From: Atopsyche davidsoni
Lineage: Eukaryota; Arthropoda; Insecta; Trichoptera; Hydrobiosidae
Direction: 5' to 3'
DNA length: 64,000 bases
Assembly: GCA_022113835.1 (NCBI GenBank)
Contig: JAILWY010000023.1
Span: 4,278,001-4,342,000, forward strand
Part shown: positions 1-11,800 of the stretch, piece by piece
Layout of the letters: each line of letters starts with the position of its first letter
Position numbering within the stretch: position 1 is the first letter of the stretch
Notes under the pieces: generated by a model
What the model saw: only the letters and a program-made list of their open reading frames with translations
What the model was told of the DNA's origin: nothing
Databases searched by the model: none
Made by a program: the position numbers and the translations under genes

Positions 1-1036
1 ATCGATCAAACTAAAAAATAAATTCGAGATGATTGATATGAAAGTTGAAATTGATCCAAATAAAATCACACATAAAAAATAAGCATAGGAAATTAATTTA
101 GTATAAAACTATTAATTAATTAAAAACTAAGTATCACTGGCTTATAATTTAAGAATAAATAAGTGAATGGAATTAAAAATGATAGTTTTTTAATCATTTA
201 CAAATACATTTTGTAAAAACTTTCATTTTTCAATTGCACGACGTCATATTAATATATTTATTTAGAAAATCATTTTTAATGTCACTCACTTCAGAAAATT
301 CTAAGGAATTCACATTTTATCAAAGGTTTCTATATATACAAAAACATGTCAGATTTACAAACAAATTTTTAAAATATTAATAAATTTAAACGATATAATA
401 CTAGAGACTATATTACGCTCATTTTTACAAGAAATTTATCGTTTTACTCACTTGTTGAAGGCAAACTATTGAAAAATGCGCATTATGTATTGAATAAATA
501 CTATATGGATTTAAATGAATTTGAGTAGTAATAATTTAGAAATTTATAATTCAAGTAAAATTTCCTTGTAATTTTTTTTAGTACAACACATGTTTTTGTA
601 CAAACAAAAATCGTGGATGTTCAAGTAAAATCATCATATATTTTATGCAACTAGGTATATTATTTTAAAGCTATCTTAAGTTGGTTATATTGTTATTATA
701 ATAAGAACAAAATTGCATTAAAAAATCTAGGTAGATATGTATTGTAAATATGATTGTCAAATCTAATGTTATGAACCTTCAATTTGTTTTAATATAAAGC
801 TAGTAACAAAAAAATGTCAGTGTTAGTAATTTGTCCAAATTTTGTAGCAATGAAACTATTTTTAAGAAATTTTGCACTCACAGTTTTTTTATGTTTAATT
901 GTACAAAAATTTTACCTCATGGTGTTTTATGGCTTTTTTTTTTATTGATAAAGGAACATGTCTTACATTTTGTAACTCTGACGATTATTTTGATTAAAAA
1001 GAAACATATAGCACATTATTTTAGTTCCTTTAGAAT
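1..1036. other. AT-rich intergenic DNA beyond the 3' end of the PAN-domain gene
   Basis: I see no coding exon, RNA gene or clear mobile element here. The stretch is strongly AT-rich with short homopolymer runs. Its right end probably holds the 3' UTR of the minus-strand PAN-domain gene. Confidence 0.5.
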
Positions 1037-1042
1037 TTTATT
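1037..1042 (-). terminator. candidate poly(A) signal of the PAN-domain gene
   Basis: The minus strand reads AATAAA about 70 bases after the stop codon at 1113-1115. It is the first exact hexamer I see past the stop. In such AT-rich DNA the motif occurs often by chance, so this is only the nearest candidate. Confidence 0.35.
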
Positions 1043-1112
1043 TACTACGTTTATAAAAAAAAATCTCTTGTATTATCCTAGGTTTTAAATATTAAAGTAT
1101 GCTTGGAGCATC

Positions 1113-2826
1113 TCAAGATATTTTTTCTTCTGACTCTTGGCTTCTTTGCTTTTCCAACAGCCTTTTCCTGACTTCAGTTGGATTGTAGCTGAGGCGGTAG
1201 TTTCTTCTTCCCCTTCTAACAATGCGAGTGGCATTTCTCGTGGACAGAGGAAGTTCAACTTTTTTGATTTGCCCACTTCGTATTCCAAACGTATTATCTG
1301 TTTGCTTATAATTATCAACTGTTGTCAATTTTATAGGAAATTGCACTATTTCTTGGTGAGATGTGGTTTTAGTGTTATGCTCTAAATTTGCAGAATTGTC
1401 AGTGGTTCTGGAGGTGCTTGCTCTAAAAAATTCTATATTTTTCTTTGAAGTAGTCTCTTCCTCACTTCTGTGTTTTAAACTATCTTCTTCGTGGTTTCTG
1501 GGACCAGCCTGAACATTTACAGCATAGTTCTTCAGAGCAACTCTTTCAATGTGCGCTTTTTGTTTTATATCTTCTCCGTTGCTAGAAGCAACTTCATAAA
1601 AAACTTGTCCGTTATTCACCACTGATTTAGCTTTTTTTTCCGTGCTGCTGTGTTCTGAATCTCTTTCGGTTTTAGTGGGTGGTTTAGTTACTTCGGTGAT
1701 TTTCTTTTTATTTTCATTTTGGATGTAATCTTCACTGTTTCCTAATGCTAAGTACGGTGCTGAATTAATATATCGGTTCATTTTATTATAAGAAGAGTTA
1801 TTTGAAAATCTCCTGTCACTTTCGAAAAATGGACGGTCAACATAGGATCTTCTTTCTATATCAGAAGGAAATCTAACAGAACCGGAATTCGGTGCTGTAG
1901 GATTTGTGGTTTTGCTATCACTATTTACTTTTGGAGGTTCATCTTTGAACAGTGATCTGCCTCTTCCTGATCTAGAAAAGTCTGAATCATAGCCCCTATT
2001 ATCGTCGTTACGATCTCTAGAGGTTATTCCAGTTGAAACCGTAAACTTAAAATTATCACTAGCATCAATCACCTTTTCTAATTTCCTCTCGATATGTACC
2101 GGAACAAAAACTGGCTCAAAATCATCTTTAAAATTATCCTTTGTATTATAATCATGCTGAGATCGTTTTTCAACAACTAGGCTTTTTCTTTCGTTATTTC
2201 TCGCAAACGCCTTTCCAATTTCTTCAATTTGTTTTTCTTCTTTAAGCAATCTTTCTAGATTTGCTTTTGTATTTTCTTTGTCTTGTGACGATTTAAATGG
2301 CTGATCAACGGTGAATACTTCTACACTCTCTCCGGGGAAATGTTCTAATTTGTCATCGAGCCTACTTCTATATTTATTATCATTTTCTTCTGCTATCCTT
2401 CGATTTTTTTCAGTAATTCTTCCATTTTTATCCATCGGGTCAACGAGTATCTTTTTATCATCACTACTGGAGACTAGAACCAAACCATTTTCAGTTGAGT
2501 TTGTAATTTCTTTAGTAGAGTTTGTTGATGAGTTGTCTTTGTCTCTTCCATTTCTAGATCCATCTAAAAATGAGTCAATGGACAAAACTTGTGTCTTAGA
2601 AGTTGATCTGTTATCATTTTTCTTTTCTTCCTCCAGTTTCTTGTTATCTGTATTATTCTTTTCATTCCTATCATTTTTATCATCTAATTTTCTATTTGCT
2701 AAAACACCAAGTATTGGTCTCCCATCAGGGTTTGAAGGAATGTTGTTTCTTGAATTTTCTCTGTCTGACTTGAAGAATGTGGAATTAGGCGGAGCATCTT
2801 TGTGAAGGTAAGCAACTGGCCAATAC
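1113..2826 (-). CDS. PAN gene exon 17: charged C-terminal tail and stop
   Basis: A 1714-base terminal exon with stop codon at 1113-1115. It begins YWPVAYLHKDAPPNSTFF. About 570 residues follow, rich in Asn, Lys, Glu, Ser and Asp, with no Cys and probably disordered or partly helical. Near the end, TRIVRRGRRNYRLSYNP is a dense basic stretch resembling a furin-type processing site; processing is inferred. The open frame extends a little past the acceptor into the intron, but phase and the AG at 2827-2828 fix the exon start. Confidence 0.85.
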
Positions 2827-5800
2827 CTAAAATTATTATTCATGTTAAGTAATGGGTGCAATTTGAAAAAAAATCACGGTTAAAACTTTAAAAAATAACT
2901 TTTCTGTTTAAGCACACACCTCGCGGTACCAAAGCCTCCTGGTTTCGGTGGGTCGAGGAATCCAGGTCCCTGGTCAGGTGCTCTGATAGGCACCCAGTAT
3001 GGACTTCCAGAATGTGAAGAGGAGGACGGTCCATAGTTATGATGATACCTGATGTTTGGTCGGTCTATTGTTGGCACTCTTACATAGCCTGGAAATAAAA
3101 ACATACAAATAAGAATAATAATAACAATTTTTTTATAAATACTCTTGATCAACAACAAAGTTTCAGTATACCAGGTCTAGGGTTATTGTTTTCATCATAA
3201 TACGATTGAGGCCCATCCTTGTGAAGATTATTCCAATATCTTCTGTTGGAGTCAGGAAGATATGGTCTTCCTCCTTGGCCATGCCCTATAAATAATAAAT
3301 AGTTGAAATCTTATACAAATTGTCACATACATAAAAACCCAAATTGAATCAATCGAATGTTCAGAGACATGTAGAAAATATTAAAATAAATGTACTGGTG
3401 GTTGTTTACCTGGAATATCATTTCTATCAGCATCAGGCAAATACCCATTTGGTCGGTGATGATCTGGTCTTCTGTCATGTGACCATGGCTTGTCACGATG
3501 TCCTGGAGGTGAGTCATGATCACCACCATTCGAACCATAAGGATAATATTGATCACTGCATGGACGCCACTGTTCTTTAGACTGTCCCACATAGCACCTG
3601 AAAAGAATGATGTGATCTGTTAAAACCTTTGTATATGTTTAACCCATAAGCAATTATAAGTTTAATTATAAATAATATTTGTTACCATGGATAGGCGAAC
3701 CCTCTGGAGTGTCCACAATGGTGTCCAGGATGGCAGCAATAGTCCCAAGCTCCCTGCTCACCACCTTCTAACTCACAGCTGTAGTACCCACTGATTTTAT
3801 TTGGTTGACACCTTGTACCTCTGACACACGGCCATCCCGAAACAGTAAACACTGCCCAGGTATCTACTCCTAAATCTACAACAATAAATATTAGCACTTA
3901 CATTTAAATTTATTATTAGTTATTAAAATCTATAAGCATTGAATTTTTTTACAGTTAAAAAATACAGGTTTCTTCATTATCTCAACAAAATGCTTAATTT
4001 TTCTGACAATAGATGTCTCACTGGTTACCATAAATATAAAATAAAGTTATTTACCTCCATAATCTTGCCGATCAGGTTCTGGGTATGATGGTGTTAGTGC
4101 TCCTCCACCAGGTCCAGAAGGATGGTAGTTTCCGCTAGATGGTGGACCTGGATATGGACCCGGACGAGGTCCGGAATGTGAACCAGAATGTGGCCCAGAA
4201 TGTGACCCAGAGTGTGGTCCAGAATGTGGACCAGAGTGTGGTCCAGAGTGTGGACCAGAGTGTGGGCCGGAATGGGGGTCATATGGTAAATCAGGACCAG
4301 ACCTGTATATTTTTTATGACCATTATAGAAAAACACTATTTTCAATTGAATACCATACTATATATTTTTTATATTTGCAAATGTTCTTCATATGTAATAG
4401 GAGAATTGGAAAAAAAACACATATTTGTGATTATGATTATTTTATAACAAAGTGATTTAGAGTAATAATTATCATTTTACCCTGAATGTGGTGGACCATG
4501 TCCATGGCTGTCATGCCCGTAGTGTCCTCTTGAACATTTTGGATCAAATGTGTCAAATGCAAAGAGCCAGTGAGTGTGAGACGGTGTGTAGTCGAGTCCG
4601 GGTTGTAGATCCCTCAGTTGAATGTCCGACAGCAGGCAATTATCTTTAGAGTGTGGCAGAAGAGGGTCAGATCTGTGGAAAAAAAATTATTCAATTATTT
4701 ATCAAAAATATTTAGATTTCAGATTTGTGAGAGAAATTGTATTTTTTATTAACATATCTATACGGGACTTACGAATAACTGAAGCTCATGCAACGGAACC
4801 CTGGCGGAACTAAAGCGTTAGATTCATGATCGTAGGATCTTCTCTCCCTGAGTCCAGCGCATTTTGATTTGCAGTCCTCCTCGGTGGGGACATGAGCACC
4901 AACGCGCACAGCTTCTGGCAGCAGCTTGGCAGATGTGTCATATTGCAGGTAGCATTCTGAAATTATATTTACGAATAAATTATTTTTTGATTCATCTCAC
5001 TACATTTTATGAACAAAAATAAATAAAAATATATAAAGTTGGAGAAAGACTATGGCGGAGAAGCAGTATTTGAAATGTTTTTTAAAAATAATTTGTGAAT
5101 AAGAATATTAAGAGTTTTTATGGTTATATATATATTTTTTTTTATAGATGTGGTACCTTGTTTGTTATGTACAAGGTTCACAATTTGGGAAAATTTTCCA
5201 AACTAGTCAAGCGAAATTGTGCTATACATGGGAGTGACTGAAGCTACACCCCCTGGTTTATCATATTTATGGTTCTGATGACACGCTTCATGAAACCATC
5301 CAGTGACTTCATCATCTGTGGGTGTCTCGCCACTGACTTCAGGTCATCCAGGCACAGGCATTGGCTCTCCAGTTGATGTCTCTGAAGGCTAATGATGGGG
5401 CATGAACTCACAAGGTGGATCACTGTTTGTGGAGTAATATCATCACAAGGGCATGTGTCGTCGCTCGTCAAGTAGAACCTGCGAAGATAACTTCTCATCA
5501 CTCCATGACCCGTTAGGAGCTGGGTTAATTCAAAGCTAATCCCGCAGGTATTCCTGTATACAGCGGCGTCCGTAACAGAATTAAAGAAAATCTTTGATAC
5601 GTTCCCTTGCGGAGAGCTTGTGTACCTTTTATTCCATGTGTCCATTGTAACTTTCCTCTGGAGATTTTTTGCAAAACTCAGAGGAAAGTCGAAAAATACG
5701 TTATTACTTTTCGTTTTGGTGGCTTATTTAGCCTTTTCGTCAGCGTTCTCGTTGCCAACACTTGCTTGTATTTCTTTCAGCTTTATCTGGATGTTAACTA

Positions 5801-8800
5801 TTAGAGGGTTGGTTGATTGTTTAGATATACTGTCTACCCCCGAGCGACAATCGGTGAGTATTTTCACTGACTGCCACCTGCCAGATGGTTTTAGTAATAT
5901 CATTAATAGCAACGAGCTCACTCTGAAATATGGTTATATTACATTGAGGCAATATGACCGAAGGCAACCCTTGAGTTGGGAACTCTAGTGTCCAGGGGAT
6001 ACTCACTGTCGGTGCGCACGTGTGAGTCCGGGGAGGGGGTGTCCAGGGCGAAGGGTGCGCGCTCGCAACCCCTGCCGTAGCTGCCGCGGCCATACAGCTG
6101 GCAGGAGGGCGCGGGGGACAAGGCCGGGCCTTCCAGGGACCCCGCGCTGACGTCCGTCAGCTGGCAGTTCTCCAGAGGCTCGCCAATCTCCGGAGGTCCA
6201 TGCCTGACAAGGAGAATATCGAGTAATATAACAATTTTCCTACACTTACGAGGGCGGTCCAATAAGTACTTAGAGAGTATTATCGCAAGAGAGACTTCAC
6301 CCGGCGAACGTGCTCCGAAGAAGGCGAAGACTGTCCTATTGGCCGGAAAGGTGATGGCTACCGTTTTCTGGGATTTACAAGGTGTGATCTACATTGACTA
6401 CCTGGAGAAGGGCAAAACGGTCACAGGGCTGTACTATGCTGAATTATTGGGCCGATTCGGCGTCGAATTGCAGAAAAAACGGCCCCATTTGGCTCTTCCA
6501 CAACGCACCGGCTCACACCTCCGCCGTCGTCACGGCCAAATTGGTCGAATTGCACTACGAACTGCTCCCCCATCCACGATTGAGTGCGATTTTTTTGTTG
6601 TTTCCAAACTTGAAAAAGTCACTCGCCGGGCAGAAATTTAAGTCGAATGAGGAGGTCATCGCCGCCACGGAGGCCTACTTTGCAGACCTCGAGAAAACGT
6701 ATTTTTCAGATGGGTTAAAGAAGTTGGAGCATCGCTGGGTCAAGTGTACCGAGCTAAAAGGAGACTATTTTGAGAAATAAATCGCCACTTTTCCAAAACT
6801 TTCGTTTTTTTTTTTGTAGGCTAAGTACTTATCGGACCGTTTCGTATATGAATATTTAATATATCTTGTTTATACTACTTGTGTGTTAACCACATTGCTT
6901 TAACTGTCTCAATACTAAAAACGTTTCATAGAAATTTCCTGTTGGTTGTTACGTGTAAATAGTCATGAAATCATTTGATATCAAATTGTACTGCCACTTT
7001 ACATTATTATCATGGTAGTTATTTGTGATGATTCAAAAAGAAATTTGCATTTTCAATGTCAATTTTGATTTGACTGCAAAGTTATATATAATACGTGTAA
7101 GATCCATTTTCGATATGGTATATTTTCCTGTCGATCTGATTGATAATTTGCCGTTTGCAATATTCTTATCTCCCTTCCGTCTTAGCCTCGCTCCTAAATC
7201 GTTCACATTGAAATGTAGGCTTCAAAGCAGCGTCCTCTATTTGATTGCTAGAGCTCAGTCAGTAGAAAGTGTATTACAAATCGGTGGCTATGCTACCTGA
7301 AGCTAAAGGCCCTGCAGGTGAAGGTAGTCAGGTGGAGACACTCCGCTTCGCAGTGGGCGATGTTCTCAGCGGAGATGGCCAGCCGAGAGGAAGACGTGGA
7401 AAGGCGGCGACCTGATCGCACTCGCCAGAAACAGTCTGAAAACAATATATTTTAACATGTTATACTAACAGAAACAGAACATCAAATTTTATGTTTAATT
7501 ATCGAGTGAGAAGCATCCGATCTAAAATAATGCCTATAAGCTGCATCCACTTTTACTAAGTAGTGTAATTATTTTTAAAACCTAGAAATAGAGCAGCAAG
7601 CTGTCCGAAGAGACCAATGATCATTTTTACGTTTCAAATTTAAAAATAAAAAACATGTACCAAGGAGGTTAATTTTTCTCGCAGTTTTCCCTATTTGCAA
7701 TCTATACATCTTAAATAATTTAAAAAAATTATAATTGCTCTAACCGATTCAAATCCGGGACCTCATAACTGTGTTAACGGTTAGACCACAAGGCCAGTCG
7801 CTGATGTCGGTATTCTAATAGCATTTAAAGCTTATCTTGGATTATCGTTAAATACTCACGAAGGCCACCAATGACCAAACTATCAAGCTATATTTTTGTG
7901 GCATAAGAACTGACAGTGCATATATTTGTCTACCAAACAGAAAAAGACGTAATCCAATTAGTCAGTTTGAATTTTACTTGTCAAGACGGTGATCAAATTG
8001 ACGAACTCTCCACCAAGAAAATAGTTTGATTAACATGCGGAGTCATCTCAAATTTTAGTCGGAATCGAGCGTGTTTCACGTGAAAGTCAATCAGAACACC
8101 CCTCCTTGAAAATCCATAGTTTCAGATAAGTACAATTAAAATACCGTTCTACTTTCAAGGATGCATAATTTACTAAAAAAAAAACAGAAGGTGGGCTAGC
8201 GAGCAGATAATAAAAATCTTCCAAATGCCGTTAGAAACATTTCATCTCGACCCGGTGCCCGTGGTTGTGATAACCTACAAGAATGGATAATTTCCTGCAG
8301 CACTCGTCCGATATGAATCATCTACATTTCCTCCTTGCGAAACACCGTTGCCCCATAACAGCGATAAACATTTTTGTATCCACATTATGCAGCCCATTGT
8401 CTTGTTCGGAATGAACTCGTTTAGCAGATAATTCAGTGTTCGGACAAAACATCTGCACGGACGCGGCGTCCAGCAGACTCAATTACTGCAACAATGGGGA
8501 CTTGGACTCTGAGTGTTGGTTTCCTACAATTACTATTTACTTGCCCATTTGTGCCCGTTGTGTCCGATTGTGCAATATTACAAATAATACTACAATAATA
8601 AATATATAAATAATATATTTTTCTGCACGGGGATGCACTGAAGTGTGAATCTTAATTGTGAGTTAACTTTACTTGTAAGCAGGTAATATTTTTTGCTGCC
8701 ATCGTTAACCGTTGTTAAGATTTTATTTGGTTAAAAACTTTCAAATTTTTATTATTTCCTTTCAGCATTTTATGATTTATGATTAGTAAAAAAATATATT

Positions 8801-11800
8801 TATTTATGTAAATTTGTTTTACCGCTTTCCATCCTGTCGTCGTGCCTGTGAGGATATTCGTGATGTCCATGCTCCACCACCCCCTCGCAGAACTGGCGAT
8901 CACTGTTGACCGCGTACGTATCGAAATCTCGATCTGGTTCTACGTCATTGTACAGATCCAGAGAGGAATACGGACGATCGCTGGTGAAGCAGTTATCCGA
9001 GGGTCCGTGGGAGTACCTGTCAGACATACAGAGACCACCACAGTTTAACAAGCATAGGCATCACCTATTACTGTAAGAAGTGAAATATTTGCATAGTTGA
9101 ATGCAAAAGGCTATTTTGACTTACCATATATGTATGCATATATAGGGTCTCCAAAAATAGTATCGGGTGAATGTGAATAGTGACCTTTATTGCGATATAC
9201 TGCGAAAATTTTTGGGCCCAGACTTGCAGGAGTTTCGAGGTTTCAACTCAAGAACGTGGTTCCAACAAGACGGGCACTTGCCATACATCCAATCAATCAA
9301 TTGAAGCTGTTAATGAATGATTCCCTAAGAGGTAACATCAACTGGCCTCCCAGAAGCCCAGATCTTAGCTCTCTTGACTATTTCGTATGGGGATACCTTA
9401 AAAGTAGGGTTTATGAGAATAATCCAACGAACATAACGGAATTGAAACAAAACATCAGTTCAGAAATGGCAGCAATATCGAAGGCTATGTGTCAGCGTGT
9501 TATCAGCAATCTTCGTTCCAGATAAGAGGAGTGCCAGCAGCGTAACGGTCACCATTTGGATAACATCAATTTTTAAAAATAATTTTCCATTTTGTATTCT
9601 TATAATCAACAAAAAAGAAAACTTGATTACAAGTAGTTTTTGTTTTACTGAACAAACAAATACCCAACACTCTCTTTGGACACCCTAAATATATTTCAAA
9701 ATATGATGTAAACACCTGCAATTTTCATTCATACTAAACATTATTTAAGAAATTCAATATTTTTGACACAGAGTACTTGGTGGAATTCCATCTTAATATT
9801 TTTACTATGATAAGACTTGAGTGATTTTCCACATGTTCGTTTTTATTTGTGACCGGTTTCGCCAACCTTTCACGTTGGCATTATCAAACACTCTGTTTGT
9901 ATTTTACTCAAAAATATTAAACATTATTCAATTAGACTTTGTAGAGGGCTAAACAGCGTACGACGCGTTTAGCTCCCTCCAACAATTTTTCTATTTCGAT
10001 GCTTCTGCCGACGACACCCAGCGCGTTATTAACAGATGTGAGACATGTACGAGTGCGATTTTAAGTAAAACATGTGATGTTAATGACCTGAAACTGTAGG
10101 AGCTGCAATGGAAGCGTCCCTCGGAGACACAGCTGGCCTCGCACGCGTAGATGTCTGGCACGAGTAAGGCGCGGCGCACGACGCGGTGGCTCAAGCGGAA
10201 CCCCGACCCGGAGCGCGAGGAACAATCTAGAAGCACAGAGACGACTTGTAGCGCGACAGCAGCCAGCACGATGCAGTCAACGCTGTCGCGCTCCAAAAAG
10301 TTGACAAAAATGAAAAAAAAACCATTTTCACTCACCGAATGCACCAACTGTCTACTTATGCCTTTTAGAAAGCTCTGATGACTCTGGAATACTAATAATA
10401 TGTTCCACGAGCAGAAACGTTTATTCATTGCAAACTTTAACAATCTAACTAAGGAGTCTATCATAGGAAACCACATGATACACGGATGTCAATTTGTTTT
10501 ATGTGTAGTTTATATTCCTTTTGAATCTGCAAAGAGTTTATCAGGATTCGAACCGATATGTGAGTATACCGATATCTTGTATTTAACTTACCATAAGGCC
10601 TGAAGTGTCCTCCATAAGATGCTCCCCAGTCGTACTCTCCTCCGTATCCAGAGTATTCTCCATACCCATGATCGTAATATTCGTTTTCATAATTGTGATC
10701 ACTGGTACTCCAGGAACCACTGGAATGTCCTCCAATATGAGCACCTCCGTGTTCACTGCCATGTCCCCCAGTGTAGCCACCTCCGTGCCCGCTGACATGT
10801 CCCCCGATGTAGCCGCCTCCGTGGTCACCGATGTGACCACTAGTATAACCACCTCCTCCGTGATAGCCACCATGAGAACTACCGCCATGAGAACTACCGC
10901 CATGAGAACTACCGCCATGATAACTACCGCCATGAGAACTACCTCCATGAGAATTACCACCGTAACCGCCTCCATAGCTACTGTAGAACCTCTCGTCATT
11001 CCACTTATCGTGCTGTCCCAAGTTGAAGTAGTTAAAGTCATGGTCATGCTTTTTATAGCCATCGTAATAGTCTCCGTAATGAGATACACCTTTACTTGGG
11101 AATAAGCTTGCATTTGGAAGATAGTGTCTGTCATTTCCGTTTAGGCCCCAATAGTCGTACGTTGATCCATGTTCCTTGTGACTGTTATGATGAGAGTGAT
11201 GTTCACTTCCATGACCATAAGATCCTCCATATTGTCCCCATGTTTTATGTCCTCCTGCTCCACCTATTTCATATGGAACAAAGTCTCGATCCCACCTTTT
11301 ATCTCCTGGCCAGGGTCTTCCACTTGGACCCCCTTTATATCCATCGTGTCTATCTGGCCATCCTCCTAAGTTGAATCTATCGTCTCCGCCTCCAAAGTAA
11401 CCTCCGCTTCCTTTTTCTGGTCGCTTGTCATAACCGTATTGATGACCTGCGTTTGAACTGTGATGTCCATGAGCATGGCTTGAACTTCCAGAACTACTCC
11501 ATCCCTGACTCCCCCATCTATTGCTGTGCGACTCGAATCCTCCAGAACCACTATAGTATCCTCCTCCATCATGCTTTATTCCATGGTATCCACTTTGTGG
11601 TTTCCAAGGAGGTCTGTAGGCATGCTTGCTTCCACTTTGAAAGTCTGACCACGTGACACTACAATCTGGAGCACTATTTCTGTCTAGCTCATAGAAGTCA
11701 TAATCCCTATCTTCGATAAAATCTTTCCGCAAATCCAGATGAGAAAGTGGGGAAGATGTCAACTCGCAAACTCCTTTCCCTCGGTTTGTAGGATCGAGCC

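Noticed and set aside
2311..2805. Plus-strand Ser/Leu-rich open frame of 164 codons
   Set aside because: Antisense shadow of the charged exon 17. No promoter or splice support.
2880..3158. Minus-strand frame with a hydrophobic start (MLLIKSIYKKIVIIILIC) running into exon 16
   Set aside because: The hydrophobic part is the T-rich pyrimidine tract of the 83-base intron 15, read in frame by chance. The acceptor and phase fit normal splicing.
4139..4290. Short regular repeats that could suggest a CRISPR-like or satellite array
   Set aside because: The 12-base unit is coding (HSGP) and in frame with flanking exons. CRISPR arrays are not expected in an insect nuclear genome.
10540..10565. Exact B-box GGTTCGAATCC on the minus strand in intron 5
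   Set aside because: No A-box upstream; the preceding sequence is the exon 5 donor region. Probably chance or a tiny SINE trace.
10583..11134. Long open frames on both strands over exon 5 (for example a Thr/Val/Met-rich minus frame and a Ser/Thr/Val-rich plus frame)
   Set aside because: They are out-of-phase readings of the repeated Gly/His/Ser codons of exon 5. The real frame is fixed by splice phase and PAN cysteines.
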